This document shows, in pieces, positions 17,621-26,647 of a stretch of 64,000 nt of DNA. This DNA comes from Bacteroidales bacterium UBA5382 (GTDB taxonomy: Bacteria > Bacteroidota > Bacteroidia > Bacteroidales > Dysgonomonadaceae): assembly GCA_002409745.1 (NCBI GenBank), contig DHOU01000039.1:71569-135568 (forward strand), read 5' to 3'. The position numbers were made by a program, and so were the translations under genes. The notes under the pieces were generated by a model. The model did no database searches. It was not told where the DNA came from and saw nothing but the letters and a program-made list of their open reading frames with translations. Numbering within the stretch: position 1 is the stretch's first letter; every line of letters starts with the position of its first letter.

Positions 17621-18169
17621 TTTAATTCACTACTGACGGGATAACATTTTAGTAGTGACCGCTATTATAAGTCATTTTTTTCATGTGCAATTAATTGTGA
17701 TGCTTTTCGGGATATTCTCCCTTTACCATTCGATGGACGAAGAATGTGATGGAATGTGGCTTTGACAATGATCATAAATGGCATAATTGGCTCGATTAAA
17801 TGATATTTTACTATCATAAATGACATAATTGTCTCATTCATGTGATAAAAATAATTATTTACTTTCTGATTATTGATAAATGTAGTATTTTAGCGTCTTA
17901 ATTTTGCCACGATAATATCGGGTATCCGGCATTGCGGAAAGAGTGTCTTGTTGATCCAAATAATGAAGAAAACAAATAGGTGGCCATCGTATCTCAATTT
18001 CGGTGATCCTCGGTGCGAAAGAAAGGAGTTTACAATCAGCAAAAGGCATATCTGAAGGCTAAACAAGTCATAGAAGTAATTTCTGCTTGGATATTTGTAG
18101 ATTAATGAGATTGAATATTGATTGGCACATGTTAAATATATACGAAACTGATAATTTAAAACGGGAAAA
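17621..18169. other. 549-base stretch without a gene
   Basis: AT-rich and without a credible frame on either strand. The only structure I see is a pair of direct repeats of about 25 bases, near 17770-17795 and 17813-17838, both of the form ATCATAAATGrCATAATTGkCTC. They may be regulatory sites or duplication scars upstream of the GH43 gene. Confidence 0.6.
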
Positions 18170-19279
18170 ATGAATTTTATTCGATTAGTCTTGATTGTTT
18201 TTTTGGCGATTATGGCTTCGTGCGCGCCTTCCAAAAAGCAAGAAATCACGTTGCAAAACCCTCTACCGGTAGAATTCGGTGATCCGTATATTTTAAGGGC
18301 TTCATCGGGCAAGTTCTATATGTATGGTACCACGGAAGGGCTGCTCGGATTTAAGACCTATTCGTCGGACGATTTGGTTAATTGGAAAGAGGAAGGAACC
18401 GTTTATGAAGGTGCAACCCCTGAATCGTGGACGGTGGATTGTTTTTGGGCGCCGGAGGTCTATGAACGAAACGGGAAGTATTACCTTTGGTACAGCGCCA
18501 ATTGGAAGCATAATCCTACGAATGAAGGCGAGAATTTCCGTATTGGAGTGGCCGTAGCGGATAATCCTACAGGTCCTTTCAAAGAAATAAGTGACGGCCC
18601 TGTATTCGATCCCGGCTATCCGATTATCGACGCGAATGTCTATTTTGATGATGAAAACGGAAAGGCCTATCTGTACTATTCCCGCTGTTGCTACAAGCAT
18701 CCGGTGGAAAGTGAAGTAGCCGATTGGGCAAAACAACAAGGGTGGTTCGATGAGATTGAAGAGAGTTGGATTTATGGCGTGGAGTTGAACCCGGATTTTT
18801 CGGGGGTGATCGGCGAGCCGCAATTAATGCTTCGTCCTCCCGTGAGCATGAGTGATACACAAGCCGAATGGGAAAGTCGATCGGTTACGTCGAAAGAAGT
18901 GAACAGGCGTTGGACGGAAGGATCTTTCTTATTCAAAAAAGATGATACTTATTATATGATGTATTCCGCGAACTTCTTCGGAGGGCAGAATTATGCCGTC
19001 GGATATGCCACGGCGAAGCATCCTTTAGGCCCCTTTGAAAAATCCGCCGATAATCCCGTTTTGGAAAAAAATACAACTCACGGGGGATCGGTAACAGGTA
19101 CCGGGCATAATATGGTCTTAGACCTTCCGGACGGGAAAATGCTTTGTGTCTATCATGGGCGTACGCAGGCTACGGGTGATAGCCGGGTCGTATTTATCGA
19201 TAAAATGGAAATCGATGATAACGGACGGTTGATCGTACATGGGCCGACGACCGAAAAACAACAAATATCTCTGCCTTAA
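18170..19279 (+). CDS. GH43-family glycoside hydrolase, lipoprotein
   Basis: Five-bladed beta-propeller glycosidase, usually arabinofuranosidase or xylosidase. The lipoprotein signal ends at Cys18 (AIMASC). The three GH43 acids are Asp38 (FGDPYILR, base), Asp154 (IIDANVYFD, pKa modulator) and Glu250 (RWTEGSFLF, acid). 369 aa is a single catalytic domain without a carbohydrate-binding module. It stands apart from the PUL at 43-52 kb; the nearest downstream gene (cytochrome fusion) begins 40 bases later. Confidence 0.92.
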   Translation: MNFIRLVLIVFLAIMASCAPSKKQEITLQNPLPVEFGDPYILRASSGKFYMYGTTEGLLGFKTYSSDDLVNWKEEGTVYEGATPESWTVDCFWAPEVYERNGKYYLWYSANWKHNPTNEGENFRIGVAVADNPTGPFKEISDGPVFDPGYPIIDANVYFDDENGKAYLYYSRCCYKHPVESEVADWAKQQGWFDEIEESWIYGVELNPDFSGVIGEPQLMLRPPVSMSDTQAEWESRSVTSKEVNRRWTEGSFLFKKDDTYYMMYSANFFGGQNYAVGYATAKHPLGPFEKSADNPVLEKNTTHGGSVTGTGHNMVLDLPDGKMLCVYHGRTQATGDSRVVFIDKMEIDDNGRLIVHGPTTEKQQISLP

Positions 19280-19318
19280 AATAATCGTATAATACAAAGA
19301 AGTTTTACTTTTACTGAC

Positions 19319-20902
19319 ATGAAATCGACATCGGATACGAAAAAGCACTCCTCTAAACGCAGAAATCAATTTTATCGGCGAAAATTCTTTTATCTCTTGA
19401 TAGGGGTTATTGCCGGCATTGTATTGGTTGCGGCATTGTATCAAACTTCGGTCTATTTTTCCACTAACGAATCGTGCATGATGTGCCATGTCCATCCGCA
19501 TGCTGAAGAGTCGTGGCAGCTATCGGCGCATGTAAACAACGGAAGCGGGGTAATGGTGAATTGCGTGGATTGCCACCTTCCGCCGACCGATAATACCTGG
19601 CAGCATTATACGGCTAAACTGCAATTGGGCGTTCGCGATGTGTGGGGGTATCTTACAAAAGACAGCGCCGATTTCGACTGGGATAAGAAATCGGAACTGG
19701 AACATGCGGTGAAATACGTCCCGAATGCTTCGTGTGTGAAGTGTCATCAAAATCTTTTTCCGCAAGGTATTTCCGACGAAGGTATTACGGCACATATGTA
19801 TTACGATGAGAATCACGCAAAGATGGATCTTCAATGCATTAGTTGCCATCTGGATGCAGGACACCATAATCCGAATTACTCGCATTCGCGCATGACGGGT
19901 ATTCCGGGCTTGAGCGCATCCGGCAGCAGCGCAACAGACACAAGCCGGTTTTTTAAGGAACCTGCTCAGGTCACTTCTTTTACCGATTTTGTAGAGCAGA
20001 TACCCGGTACTGCGATCTCCTTTAAAATGGTGGCTGTCCCCGGCGGAAATTTCACGATGGGTAGTCCTGAAAAGGAACCTTTCCACAAACCCGATGAAGC
20101 GCCGCAGCATGCGGTAACGGTGAATTCGTTCTTTATGGCGGAGATCGAGACGACTTGGGAGCAGTATTGGGCTTTTTACGGCAGTACGATGAGCGAGGGG
20201 CGTACTCCTCCCGAAACGACTTACGAGCGGAATATGCAGGCGCTCGATGTGGATGCCATTTCCGGCCCGACTCCTCCTTTCGGATTCCCGGATCAGGGAT
20301 GGGGCGGTGATAAACGTCCGGCGATTACCATGACGCATTATGCGGCAGAAATATTCTGTCTGTGGTTATCCAAAAAGACCGGCAAAAAGTATCGTCTGCC
20401 GACCGAAGCGGAATGGGAATATGCCGCTCGTGGAGGAACGGCGACACCTTACTTTTTTGCCGGTAATCCGAAAGATTTTTCGGATCAGGGTTTTTGGAGA
20501 AAGATATTTCCTGCTAAAACGGATAGTATTTCTTCGTATGTGATCTATATTAAAAACAGCCGGGGGCGCACGCAAGAGCCGGATGTCGTGAAATCCAATC
20601 CGTTCGGACTGAAGAATATGCTTGGAAACGTGATGGAGTATTGTGCCGATAAATATGATCCGGAGGTGTATGGCAAACGGGCGGATGGGGCACAAGATCC
20701 GGTAAACACGCAGGGTGAGGAATGGGTAATTCGTGGCGGTAATTATTTATCGGATGCGGCGGATGTACGTAGCGCCGCACGGGATCATACGTTGCATGAT
20801 TCTTGGCTGAAAACCGATCCGCAACAGCCGAAAAGTATCTGGTGGTATTCCGATATCCGGGGAATCGGATTCAGGGTCGTGTGCGAGACAATGGAGAATT
20901 GA
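19319..20902 (+). CDS. Tetraheme NapC/NirT-type cytochrome c fused to SUMF1 domain
   Basis: 527 residues. A basic N-terminus and one membrane anchor (about 23-42) precede four c-type heme sites: CMMCH (53-57), CVDCH (82-86), CVKCH (139-143) and CISCH (173-177), as in NapC/NirT/NrfH quinol dehydrogenases. After a Ser/Thr-rich linker (about 195-225) comes a SUMF1/formylglycine-generating-enzyme-like domain (about 232-523): MVAVPGGNFTMGSPEKEP, RLPTEAEWEYAARGG, GNVMEYCADKYD, RGGNYLSDAADVRSAARD, GFRVVCE. The cysteines that bind copper in true formylglycine-generating enzymes are not in the expected place. It probably takes electrons from the quinol pool, or returns them; the SUMF1 part is unassigned. 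Two Tat-exported sugar-enzyme genes follow. Confidence 0.9.
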   Translation: MKSTSDTKKHSSKRRNQFYRRKFFYLLIGVIAGIVLVAALYQTSVYFSTNESCMMCHVHPHAEESWQLSAHVNNGSGVMVNCVDCHLPPTDNTWQHYTAKLQLGVRDVWGYLTKDSADFDWDKKSELEHAVKYVPNASCVKCHQNLFPQGISDEGITAHMYYDENHAKMDLQCISCHLDAGHHNPNYSHSRMTGIPGLSASGSSATDTSRFFKEPAQVTSFTDFVEQIPGTAISFKMVAVPGGNFTMGSPEKEPFHKPDEAPQHAVTVNSFFMAEIETTWEQYWAFYGSTMSEGRTPPETTYERNMQALDVDAISGPTPPFGFPDQGWGGDKRPAITMTHYAAEIFCLWLSKKTGKKYRLPTEAEWEYAARGGTATPYFFAGNPKDFSDQGFWRKIFPAKTDSISSYVIYIKNSRGRTQEPDVVKSNPFGLKNMLGNVMEYCADKYDPEVYGKRADGAQDPVNTQGEEWVIRGGNYLSDAADVRSAARDHTLHDSWLKTDPQQPKSIWWYSDIRGIGFRVVCETMEN

Positions 20903-21015
20903 TAATTACCAAATGACAAATTACCAAATGACAAATGACAAATTACAAATTACGAATGACAAATGACAAATTACGAATGACAAATGACAAATTACAAATT
21001 ACGAATGACAAATAA
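20903..21015 (+). repeat. Heptamer tandem array (AAATGAC / AAATTAC / GAATGAC)
   Basis: About fifteen consecutive 7-base units of the form RAATKAC fill the gap between the cytochrome gene and the oxidoreductase gene. The array begins right after the TGA at 20900-20902. The same unit family occurs at 8216-8290 (reverse orientation) and 63888-63955. Confidence 0.9.
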
Positions 21016-21068
21016 CTGAAAGCTGATAGCTTATCAATAATTAAAACAATCTATTAAATAACAAACAA

Positions 21069-22445
21069 ATGAAAGAGAATGTAACCAGAAGAGCTTTTTT
21101 GAAAAGTTCGGCTGCTGTTGGAGCGATAGGCGTTATTGGGGCAAGCGGAACAACCGGCTTGTTGACTTCTTGTAGTGGAAACAAAAAAAATGCCTTAAAA
21201 CCTTTAAAGGAACCGGGAACCTATTATATACCGGAACTTCCGGATATGGCTAAGGACGGAAAAGAGCTTAAGGCCGGCGTAATCGGTTGCGGTGGTAGAG
21301 GTTCGGGCGCCGCGTTCGATTTTCTGAATGCTGCGAACGGGGTGACTATCGTTGCCTTAGGCGATGTTTTCGAGGATAAAGTAAACTCTTTGGCTGACAA
21401 GCTAAAAGCAGAGAAGAATATCGATGTTCCTGCCGATAAACGTTTCGTAGGACTGGACGCGTATAAACAAGTCATTGATAGCGGTGTGGATGTCGTTATT
21501 AATGCAACTCCGCCGTTTTTCCGTCCTTCGCATTTCCAGTATGCCGTAGAAAAAAACAAACATTGTTTCCTGGAAAAACCGATTTGTGTCGATGCGGTCG
21601 GATACCGCACGATTATTGCCGCCGCCAAACAGGCGCAAGCTAAAAACCTGAGGGTGGTAACCGGTACACAACGCCATCATCAACGTAATTATGTGGAATC
21701 TTATCAAAAGATTATGGAAGGGACCATTGGAGAAATTACCGGCGGGGTGGTTTATTGGAATCAAAATATGCTTTGGTATCGGGACCGGCAACCGGGATGG
21801 AACGATTTTGAATATATGGTGCGCGACTGGGTCAATTGGAAATGGCTGTCGGGAGATCATATTGTTGAACAACATGTTCATAATATCGACGTATTTACTT
21901 GGTTTAGTGGTTTGAAGCCTGTAAGCGCCGTCGGATTCGGATCGCGCCAGCGTCGTGTAACCGGCGATCAGTTTGACAATTTCAGCATAGATATTACGAT
22001 GGAAAACGGTGTGCATTTGCATAGTATGTGCCGCCAGATAGACGGTTGTGCCAATAATGTGAGCGAGTTTATCCAGGGCGCCAAAGGATCTTGGTCTACC
22101 GCCAATGGTGAAACGGTAATCAAAGATTTACAGGGAAATATTCTCTGGCAATTCGATGCGGAAGCTGAAAAAACGACTTATAAACAAACCAATCCGTACG
22201 TGTTGGAACATGTCAACTGGATCAATAGCATTCGTGGAAATAAGCCCATCGAACAAGCTTCGGAGACCGCGGTGTCGAATATGGCGGCTATTATGGGACG
22301 CGAATCGGCTTATACCGGCGAGGAAACCAAATGGGAGGTCATGACGGCCTCGGCTTTGGATTATACCCCTCAAGATTTGAATATCGGCAAAATGAATATG
22401 TCCGGATTTACCGTGCCTGTTCCGGGAAAACCACAGGATAAATAA
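21069..22445 (+). CDS. Gfo/Idh/MocA family oxidoreductase, Tat-exported
   Basis: NAD(P)-dependent sugar oxidoreductase family. A twin-arginine signal TRRAFLKSS (Arg7-Arg8) is followed by a possible lipobox LLTSC (Cys35). The Rossmann motif GVIGCGGRGSG is at about 70-80, the catalytic Lys in EKP (169-171), and the C-terminal alpha/beta domain follows with HIVEQHVHNIDVFTWF. Periplasmic members of this family with tightly held cofactor take part in keto-sugar chemistry. It is preceded by the cytochrome fusion and followed 9 bases later by a Tat-exported TIM-barrel protein. Substrate unknown. Confidence 0.92.
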   Translation: MKENVTRRAFLKSSAAVGAIGVIGASGTTGLLTSCSGNKKNALKPLKEPGTYYIPELPDMAKDGKELKAGVIGCGGRGSGAAFDFLNAANGVTIVALGDVFEDKVNSLADKLKAEKNIDVPADKRFVGLDAYKQVIDSGVDVVINATPPFFRPSHFQYAVEKNKHCFLEKPICVDAVGYRTIIAAAKQAQAKNLRVVTGTQRHHQRNYVESYQKIMEGTIGEITGGVVYWNQNMLWYRDRQPGWNDFEYMVRDWVNWKWLSGDHIVEQHVHNIDVFTWFSGLKPVSAVGFGSRQRRVTGDQFDNFSIDITMENGVHLHSMCRQIDGCANNVSEFIQGAKGSWSTANGETVIKDLQGNILWQFDAEAEKTTYKQTNPYVLEHVNWINSIRGNKPIEQASETAVSNMAAIMGRESAYTGEETKWEVMTASALDYTPQDLNIGKMNMSGFTVPVPGKPQDK

Positions 22446-22454
22446 TAAAAGCGT

Positions 22455-23372
22455 ATGAATTTCGATAGAAGATCCTTTTTAAAAACATCTCTCGCCGGAG
22501 CCGCAATGGTCACGGCGGGAGGAACCGTTTCGGCCGCAAACAGCCTTGATAAGTTGTCAGGCGGAAAAACATCGAAAGTTCAATTGAATATATCGTTTCA
22601 GGAAGGAATTGCCCCCGGCGATAGCCTGAAGAAGAAACTCGATTTTATGGAGAAGCATGGCGTCGTGGGCTTCGAGCCGGGAGGACGCGGACTGAAAGGA
22701 CGTGTAAAAGAGATTAAAGATGCTTTGCGTGGTCGTGCCATTAAGGTGAGTGCGATATGTGCCGGCTTCGACGGATTTATTCTTTCCACCGATCCGGCAA
22801 TCCGCAAGCAATGCCGTGATACGATGAACGAGATTATCGGAGCCGCGGGGGAGTTGGGATCGGTAGGGGTGATTATCGTTCCGGCGTTTAATTCGCAAAC
22901 GCCTGCCATGCCCCATACGCAGGGAACCCGCGATTTCTTGTGCGAACAATTCCATGAGATGGGCGATTTTGCTCGACAGCATGGCACAACCGTTATTTTC
23001 GAACCGCTGAACCGCAAAGAAGCTTTTTATCTGCGCCAGGTGGCTGACGCGGCTTCTATCTGCCGTGACATTGATAATCCGGGGGTGAGGTGTATGGGCG
23101 ACTTCTGGCACATGACCTGGGAGGAGACTTCCGACGCCGGAGCATTTCTTTCTGCCGGCCGCTATCTGGAGCATGTACATATTGCCAGTCGTAAAAGACG
23201 CAGTATGCCGGGAGAAGACGGTGAAGCCGACACGTATGTAGAGGGATTCAAAGCTCTGAAGTTTTTGGGATATGACAAGTATGTCAGCTTCGAATGCGGT
23301 TGTCAAGGCGACCGTAACGTCGTTGTTCCTCAGGCTTTGGAGCTACTAAGGAAACAGTGGAAGGAAGGGTGA
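22455..23372 (+). CDS. Sugar phosphate isomerase/epimerase-like TIM barrel, Tat-exported
   Basis: 305 residues with a twin-arginine signal DRRSFLKTS (Arg5-Arg6) and an AP-endonuclease-2-type TIM barrel related to hydroxypyruvate isomerase. Metal-site glutamates are likely in IFEPLNRKEA and SFECG, with GDFWHMTWEET and HVHIASRKRR as further metal or substrate loops. It starts 9 bases after the oxidoreductase, so the two are co-transcribed. Such proteins are often next to Gfo/Idh/MocA enzymes; the reaction is not known. Confidence 0.88.
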   Translation: MNFDRRSFLKTSLAGAAMVTAGGTVSAANSLDKLSGGKTSKVQLNISFQEGIAPGDSLKKKLDFMEKHGVVGFEPGGRGLKGRVKEIKDALRGRAIKVSAICAGFDGFILSTDPAIRKQCRDTMNEIIGAAGELGSVGVIIVPAFNSQTPAMPHTQGTRDFLCEQFHEMGDFARQHGTTVIFEPLNRKEAFYLRQVADAASICRDIDNPGVRCMGDFWHMTWEETSDAGAFLSAGRYLEHVHIASRKRRSMPGEDGEADTYVEGFKALKFLGYDKYVSFECGCQGDRNVVVPQALELLRKQWKEG

Positions 23373-23402
23373 AGAAGAAGTATGAAGTATGAGGGATGAG
23401 GG

Positions 23403-23439
23403 ATAGCGAGGTCGTCATTTCAACTGGCAACCTCGCTAT
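23403..23439 (+). terminator. Hairpin between convergent genes
   Basis: A perfect 10-bp stem, ATAGCGAGGT with ACCTCGCTAT and a 17-base loop, lies between the TIM-barrel gene and hicB. It is preceded by a few GTATGAA/GGATGAG heptamers. No long T run follows on either side, so it may be a weak or bidirectional terminator. Confidence 0.5.
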
Positions 23440-23450
23440 TAAATGCAATG

Positions 23451-23795
23451 TTACAAAATAAACGATTCTAACGCATTATTTATATAACGATTAAGGGAAA
23501 TTCCTTCTCGTTTAGCTTCTCTGATGGCTCTTAAATAGGTGTCTGTTTTTAAACGTACATTCAAATTACCTAAATTCGGTTTTTGAGGCTTAATGCCATC
23601 GTTTTTGCAATCATACAAATAATCATTGACAAATTGTTGAAAATCTTTTTCCAATTCTTCCAATGTATTCCCTTCGTAGATATAGGCGCCTTTGATTCCT
23701 AAGAGTTGTCCGTATAATCTTTTATTTTCCAAATCAAATTCAATGCTACCGTAATAGCCTTTGTATTCAAGTAAATTTGTTTTATCTGTTTTCAT
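23451..23795 (-). CDS. hicB: HicB-family antitoxin
   Basis: 114 residues. The N-terminal HicB fold (YYGSIEFDLENKRLYGQLLG) with TLEELEKDFQQFVNDYL is followed by a C-terminal ribbon-helix-helix DNA-binding segment (LNVRLKTDTYLRAIREAKRE). HicB neutralises the HicA mRNA interferase and represses the operon. It is the downstream gene of the pair, starting 3 bases after the hicA frame; hicA itself carries a stop codon. Confidence 0.88.
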   Translation of the reverse strand: MKTDKTNLLEYKGYYGSIEFDLENKRLYGQLLGIKGAYIYEGNTLEELEKDFQQFVNDYLYDCKNDGIKPQKPNLGNLNVRLKTDTYLRAIREAKREGISLNRYINNALESFIL

Positions 23796-23798
23796 ACA

Positions 23799-24065
23799 TT
23801 AATCATCAATTAATCCGCAATCTATTAAAGTAGTTTTGATAATCGCCAAAACGTAAGGCTTTAATCGATTTTCAGGGTGAGGTTTGTGAAATTTAATCGG
23901 ATATTCGGGAAATTGTTTATTCAAAAAACGTACCCTCGATCCGCCCGTTTTTCCTGTCGGGACTTCAGATTATCCAAAGTCTTTCAGAAGTTTTGTCGCT
24001 TCTTCATAAGTAAAATCCTTTGGCATACTTAGGAAAAGATTTAGTAATTTTTCTTTCGTACTCAT
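23799..24065 (-). pseudogene. hicA: HicA toxin gene with an in-frame stop
   Basis: The minus-strand frame from ATG 24065 reads MSTKEKLLNLFLSMPKDF then TYEEATKLLKDFG and meets TAA at 23972-23970 (codon 32). Beyond it the same frame continues with SEVPTGKTGGSRVRF and IKFHKPHPENRLKPYVL to a TAA at 23799, exactly the HicA dsRBD-like fold. Relatives have Tyr at the stop position (GY-SEVPTGKTGGSRV), so a single base change TAT/TAC to TAA explains it. The protein would be cut before its catalytic His. It could also be a sequencing error. Confidence 0.85.
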
Positions 24066-24154
24066 ATTATCGTACTTAATATCGATTGCAAATTTAAAGA
24101 GAAGAAATATATTTTGCAACTAAATTAGTCACATTGTTTTGTATAAGGTCGCTT

Positions 24155-24162
24155 TATATTTG
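24155..24162 (+). promoter_or_regulatory. -7 box of the ccsBA promoter
   Basis: TATATTTG with TTG at 24134-24136 (spacing 18) precedes ccsBA by about 60 bases, in the divergent gap with hicAB. Confidence 0.6.
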
Positions 24163-24220
24163 CAACGGCAATTATTGATAAGATTAATCTATATCGTTTT
24201 ATAGCTAAATATTCTTGAAA

Positions 24221-26647
24221 ATGGATAAATTCATTCAACTTTTTTCTTCTTATAAAACATCGATTGTTTTATTGCTGGTATACGCTGCTATATTGGCTGC
24301 GGCAACATTTATCGAGAAGTTTGTCGGTACCGTTGCCGCAAAAATGCTCGTGTATTATTCGCCTTTATTTATTTTCCTCCAATTGTTGCTGGTTCTGAAT
24401 TTTATTATCATCCTGATTGAAAACAGATTCCTGCACAAGCGTAGAGGATCGTTGCTAACCATTCATACGGCCTTCATTGTCATCTTGTCGGGAGCTTTAA
24501 CGACTCATCTTTTCGGAAAAGAAGGAACCGTGCATATACGCGAAGGAGAAACGAGCAGTCGCATGGTTATGCATACCTCTAAAGGAACTGTTTATGAGAC
24601 GTTGCCTTTTTCTTTGGAACTGACCGACTTCCGGTTGGTTTATTATCCCGGTTCGCAAAGCCCGTCGTCTTATGAAAGCGATTTACGACTCCATCTCGGA
24701 GACGAAAGCCGCGAGGCGCAAATATATATGAACAAGGTGTTGGATGTGAAAGGATACCGCTTTTTTCAGGCATCATATGATAAGGATGAAAAGGGGACTG
24801 TTCTTTCGGTGAATTACGATAGGGCGGGAAGAACGATTACCTATACCGGGTATTTTTTATTATTATGCGGATTTATCCTGTTGTTTACCGATAGAAATTC
24901 CCGCCTGAGACGGTTAAGCCGTCAATTAAAAGAGTTGAGGCTATCCGGTAAACTCCTGCCCGCAATTCTTTTGGTGAGTAGCTGCGCCTTGCCGGTCGTC
25001 GCCCGGAACGCTTCGGGTAACCGGCTGTTTGATGTGGTCAACGATAATGCCATCCCCTCGGAGCATGCTGCAAAATTCGGGCGTTTGCCCGTACAATGGC
25101 AGGGACGGATTGTTCCGATGAATACGCTTTCTTCGGAAATATTACGGAAACTCTATAAGGCGGAGCGGATAGGAACGCTCGATTCCGACCAATTCCTGTT
25201 GAGTGTATTGGCCCTGCCGCAAATGTGGATGCAGATTCCGTTTATTGTTTATTCGAATAACGATATGGCGCGCGAATATGGATTGTCGGAAGACGCGTTT
25301 TCCTACGGAGAGGCTTTTGACGATGAGGGCCGTTATAAGTTTGCCGCCGCTCTGCAAGAAGCATTCGCCACACCGCCGGCGCAACGCGATAAGTACGACA
25401 AAGACCTTATCAAGGCAGATGAAAAAGTCAACACGCTTTATCAGTTGTTTCATCATACCCTGCCGGCTGTTTTTCCTCCTCACGCCGGCACGCAGCATCA
25501 ATGGTATTCCCCCGGCGGCGATCTATCGGCTTTTTCGGGAGAAGATTCCCTGTTTGTTTCAACGGTTTTTGACGAATATCTTTCCGAAGTCCGCCTTTCA
25601 GTCAAAAGCGGCAATTGGCAGAAAGCGGATGCCCATCTTGCCTTTATTGCCGATTATCAACAAAAGAAAGATATCGTCTCTCAAATCCGTCCCGAAAAAA
25701 TACAAGCCGAAGTCCGTTATAATCGCTTACATATTTTTCAGACGTGTAAAAAAGGATATCTCATATTGGGAGGGCTTCTCTTGTTGCTTTCCCTCACGAG
25801 TTTCTTTTACCGGTGGAAATATTTCACCCTTATGGAGAAGAGCCTTTTTTGGGGGATGGTGGCGGTATTCGCTTATCATGTTTATGGCATGGCTTTGCGG
25901 TGGTATATATCGGGTTATGCTCCCTGGAGCAATTCGTATGAAACGATGGTTTACGTTTCGTGGGCGACCGTTTTGGCCGGGTTGATTTTGGGGCGTAAGA
26001 ACAGTATCATCCTTTCGCTTGCTGTTTTGTTTGCGGGAATGATTTTATTCGTTTCCGGACTGCAATGGATGGACCCTCAAATCACCCCTTTAGTGCCTGT
26101 ATTAAAATCGCCCTGGTTGATGTTTCATGTGGCGGTAATCGCTTCGGCTTACGGATTCTTCGGCTTCGGTTTTTTATTGGGAACGGCAACGATAAGCTGG
26201 ATGGCCTTTGGAAAGAAAGAGGCCTCCGTAGAACGCCGTATCCGGGAACTGACGCTCATGAATCAACTATCGCTCCTTACCGGATTGGCTCTGATGACGA
26301 TCGGCATTTTTCTGGGAGCTGTTTGGGCCAATGAGTCGTGGGGACGTTATTGGGGATGGGATCCCAAAGAGACCTGGGCGCTGATCGTGATGGTGGCATA
26401 TGCGGTGGTCACCCATCTGCATTTGGTCAAAAAATGGAATAATGCATGGTTGTTTAATCTGTGTTCCGTTTTTGCTTTTACAACCGTGCTGATGACGTTT
26501 TTGGGAGTCAACTACTTGTTGAGCGGCATGCATTCGTACGGGCATACCGAAGGAGCGCCGAGGATTTTCGGCTATATCCTTCTTTTTTATGGCCTCGTGG
26601 GTGTGTTGGGTGTGGTTTCGTTTCGGAAAAGAAGAGCCTCCTTCTAA
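24221..26647 (+). CDS. ccsBA: Cytochrome c synthetase, fused CcsB-CcsA (ResB-ResC)
   Basis: System II cytochrome c maturation: moves heme across the inner membrane and attaches it to CXXCH motifs. The 808-residue fusion has N-terminal ResB/CcsB membrane helices with a soluble periplasmic insert, and a C-terminal CcsA part with the heme-handling WWD signature SWGRYWGWDPKETWALIV. Histidine ligands are likely in MFHVAVIASAYG and VTHLHLVKK. The ATG at 24221 is preferred to TTG at 24215. Its place near the tetraheme cytochrome at 19.3 kb suggests a common purpose. Confidence 0.93.
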   Translation: MDKFIQLFSSYKTSIVLLLVYAAILAAATFIEKFVGTVAAKMLVYYSPLFIFLQLLLVLNFIIILIENRFLHKRRGSLLTIHTAFIVILSGALTTHLFGKEGTVHIREGETSSRMVMHTSKGTVYETLPFSLELTDFRLVYYPGSQSPSSYESDLRLHLGDESREAQIYMNKVLDVKGYRFFQASYDKDEKGTVLSVNYDRAGRTITYTGYFLLLCGFILLFTDRNSRLRRLSRQLKELRLSGKLLPAILLVSSCALPVVARNASGNRLFDVVNDNAIPSEHAAKFGRLPVQWQGRIVPMNTLSSEILRKLYKAERIGTLDSDQFLLSVLALPQMWMQIPFIVYSNNDMAREYGLSEDAFSYGEAFDDEGRYKFAAALQEAFATPPAQRDKYDKDLIKADEKVNTLYQLFHHTLPAVFPPHAGTQHQWYSPGGDLSAFSGEDSLFVSTVFDEYLSEVRLSVKSGNWQKADAHLAFIADYQQKKDIVSQIRPEKIQAEVRYNRLHIFQTCKKGYLILGGLLLLLSLTSFFYRWKYFTLMEKSLFWGMVAVFAYHVYGMALRWYISGYAPWSNSYETMVYVSWATVLAGLILGRKNSIILSLAVLFAGMILFVSGLQWMDPQITPLVPVLKSPWLMFHVAVIASAYGFFGFGFLLGTATISWMAFGKKEASVERRIRELTLMNQLSLLTGLALMTIGIFLGAVWANESWGRYWGWDPKETWALIVMVAYAVVTHLHLVKKWNNAWLFNLCSVFAFTTVLMTFLGVNYLLSGMHSYGHTEGAPRIFGYILLFYGLVGVLGVVSFRKRRASF

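Noticed and set aside
17890..18312. Minus-strand frame of 140 codons before GH43
   Set aside because: Overlaps the signal peptide region of the GH43 gene antisense and shows no family features.
19319..20902. Sulfatase-activating enzyme
   Set aside because: The SUMF1 domain lacks the copper-binding cysteines and no sulfatase gene is in the window.
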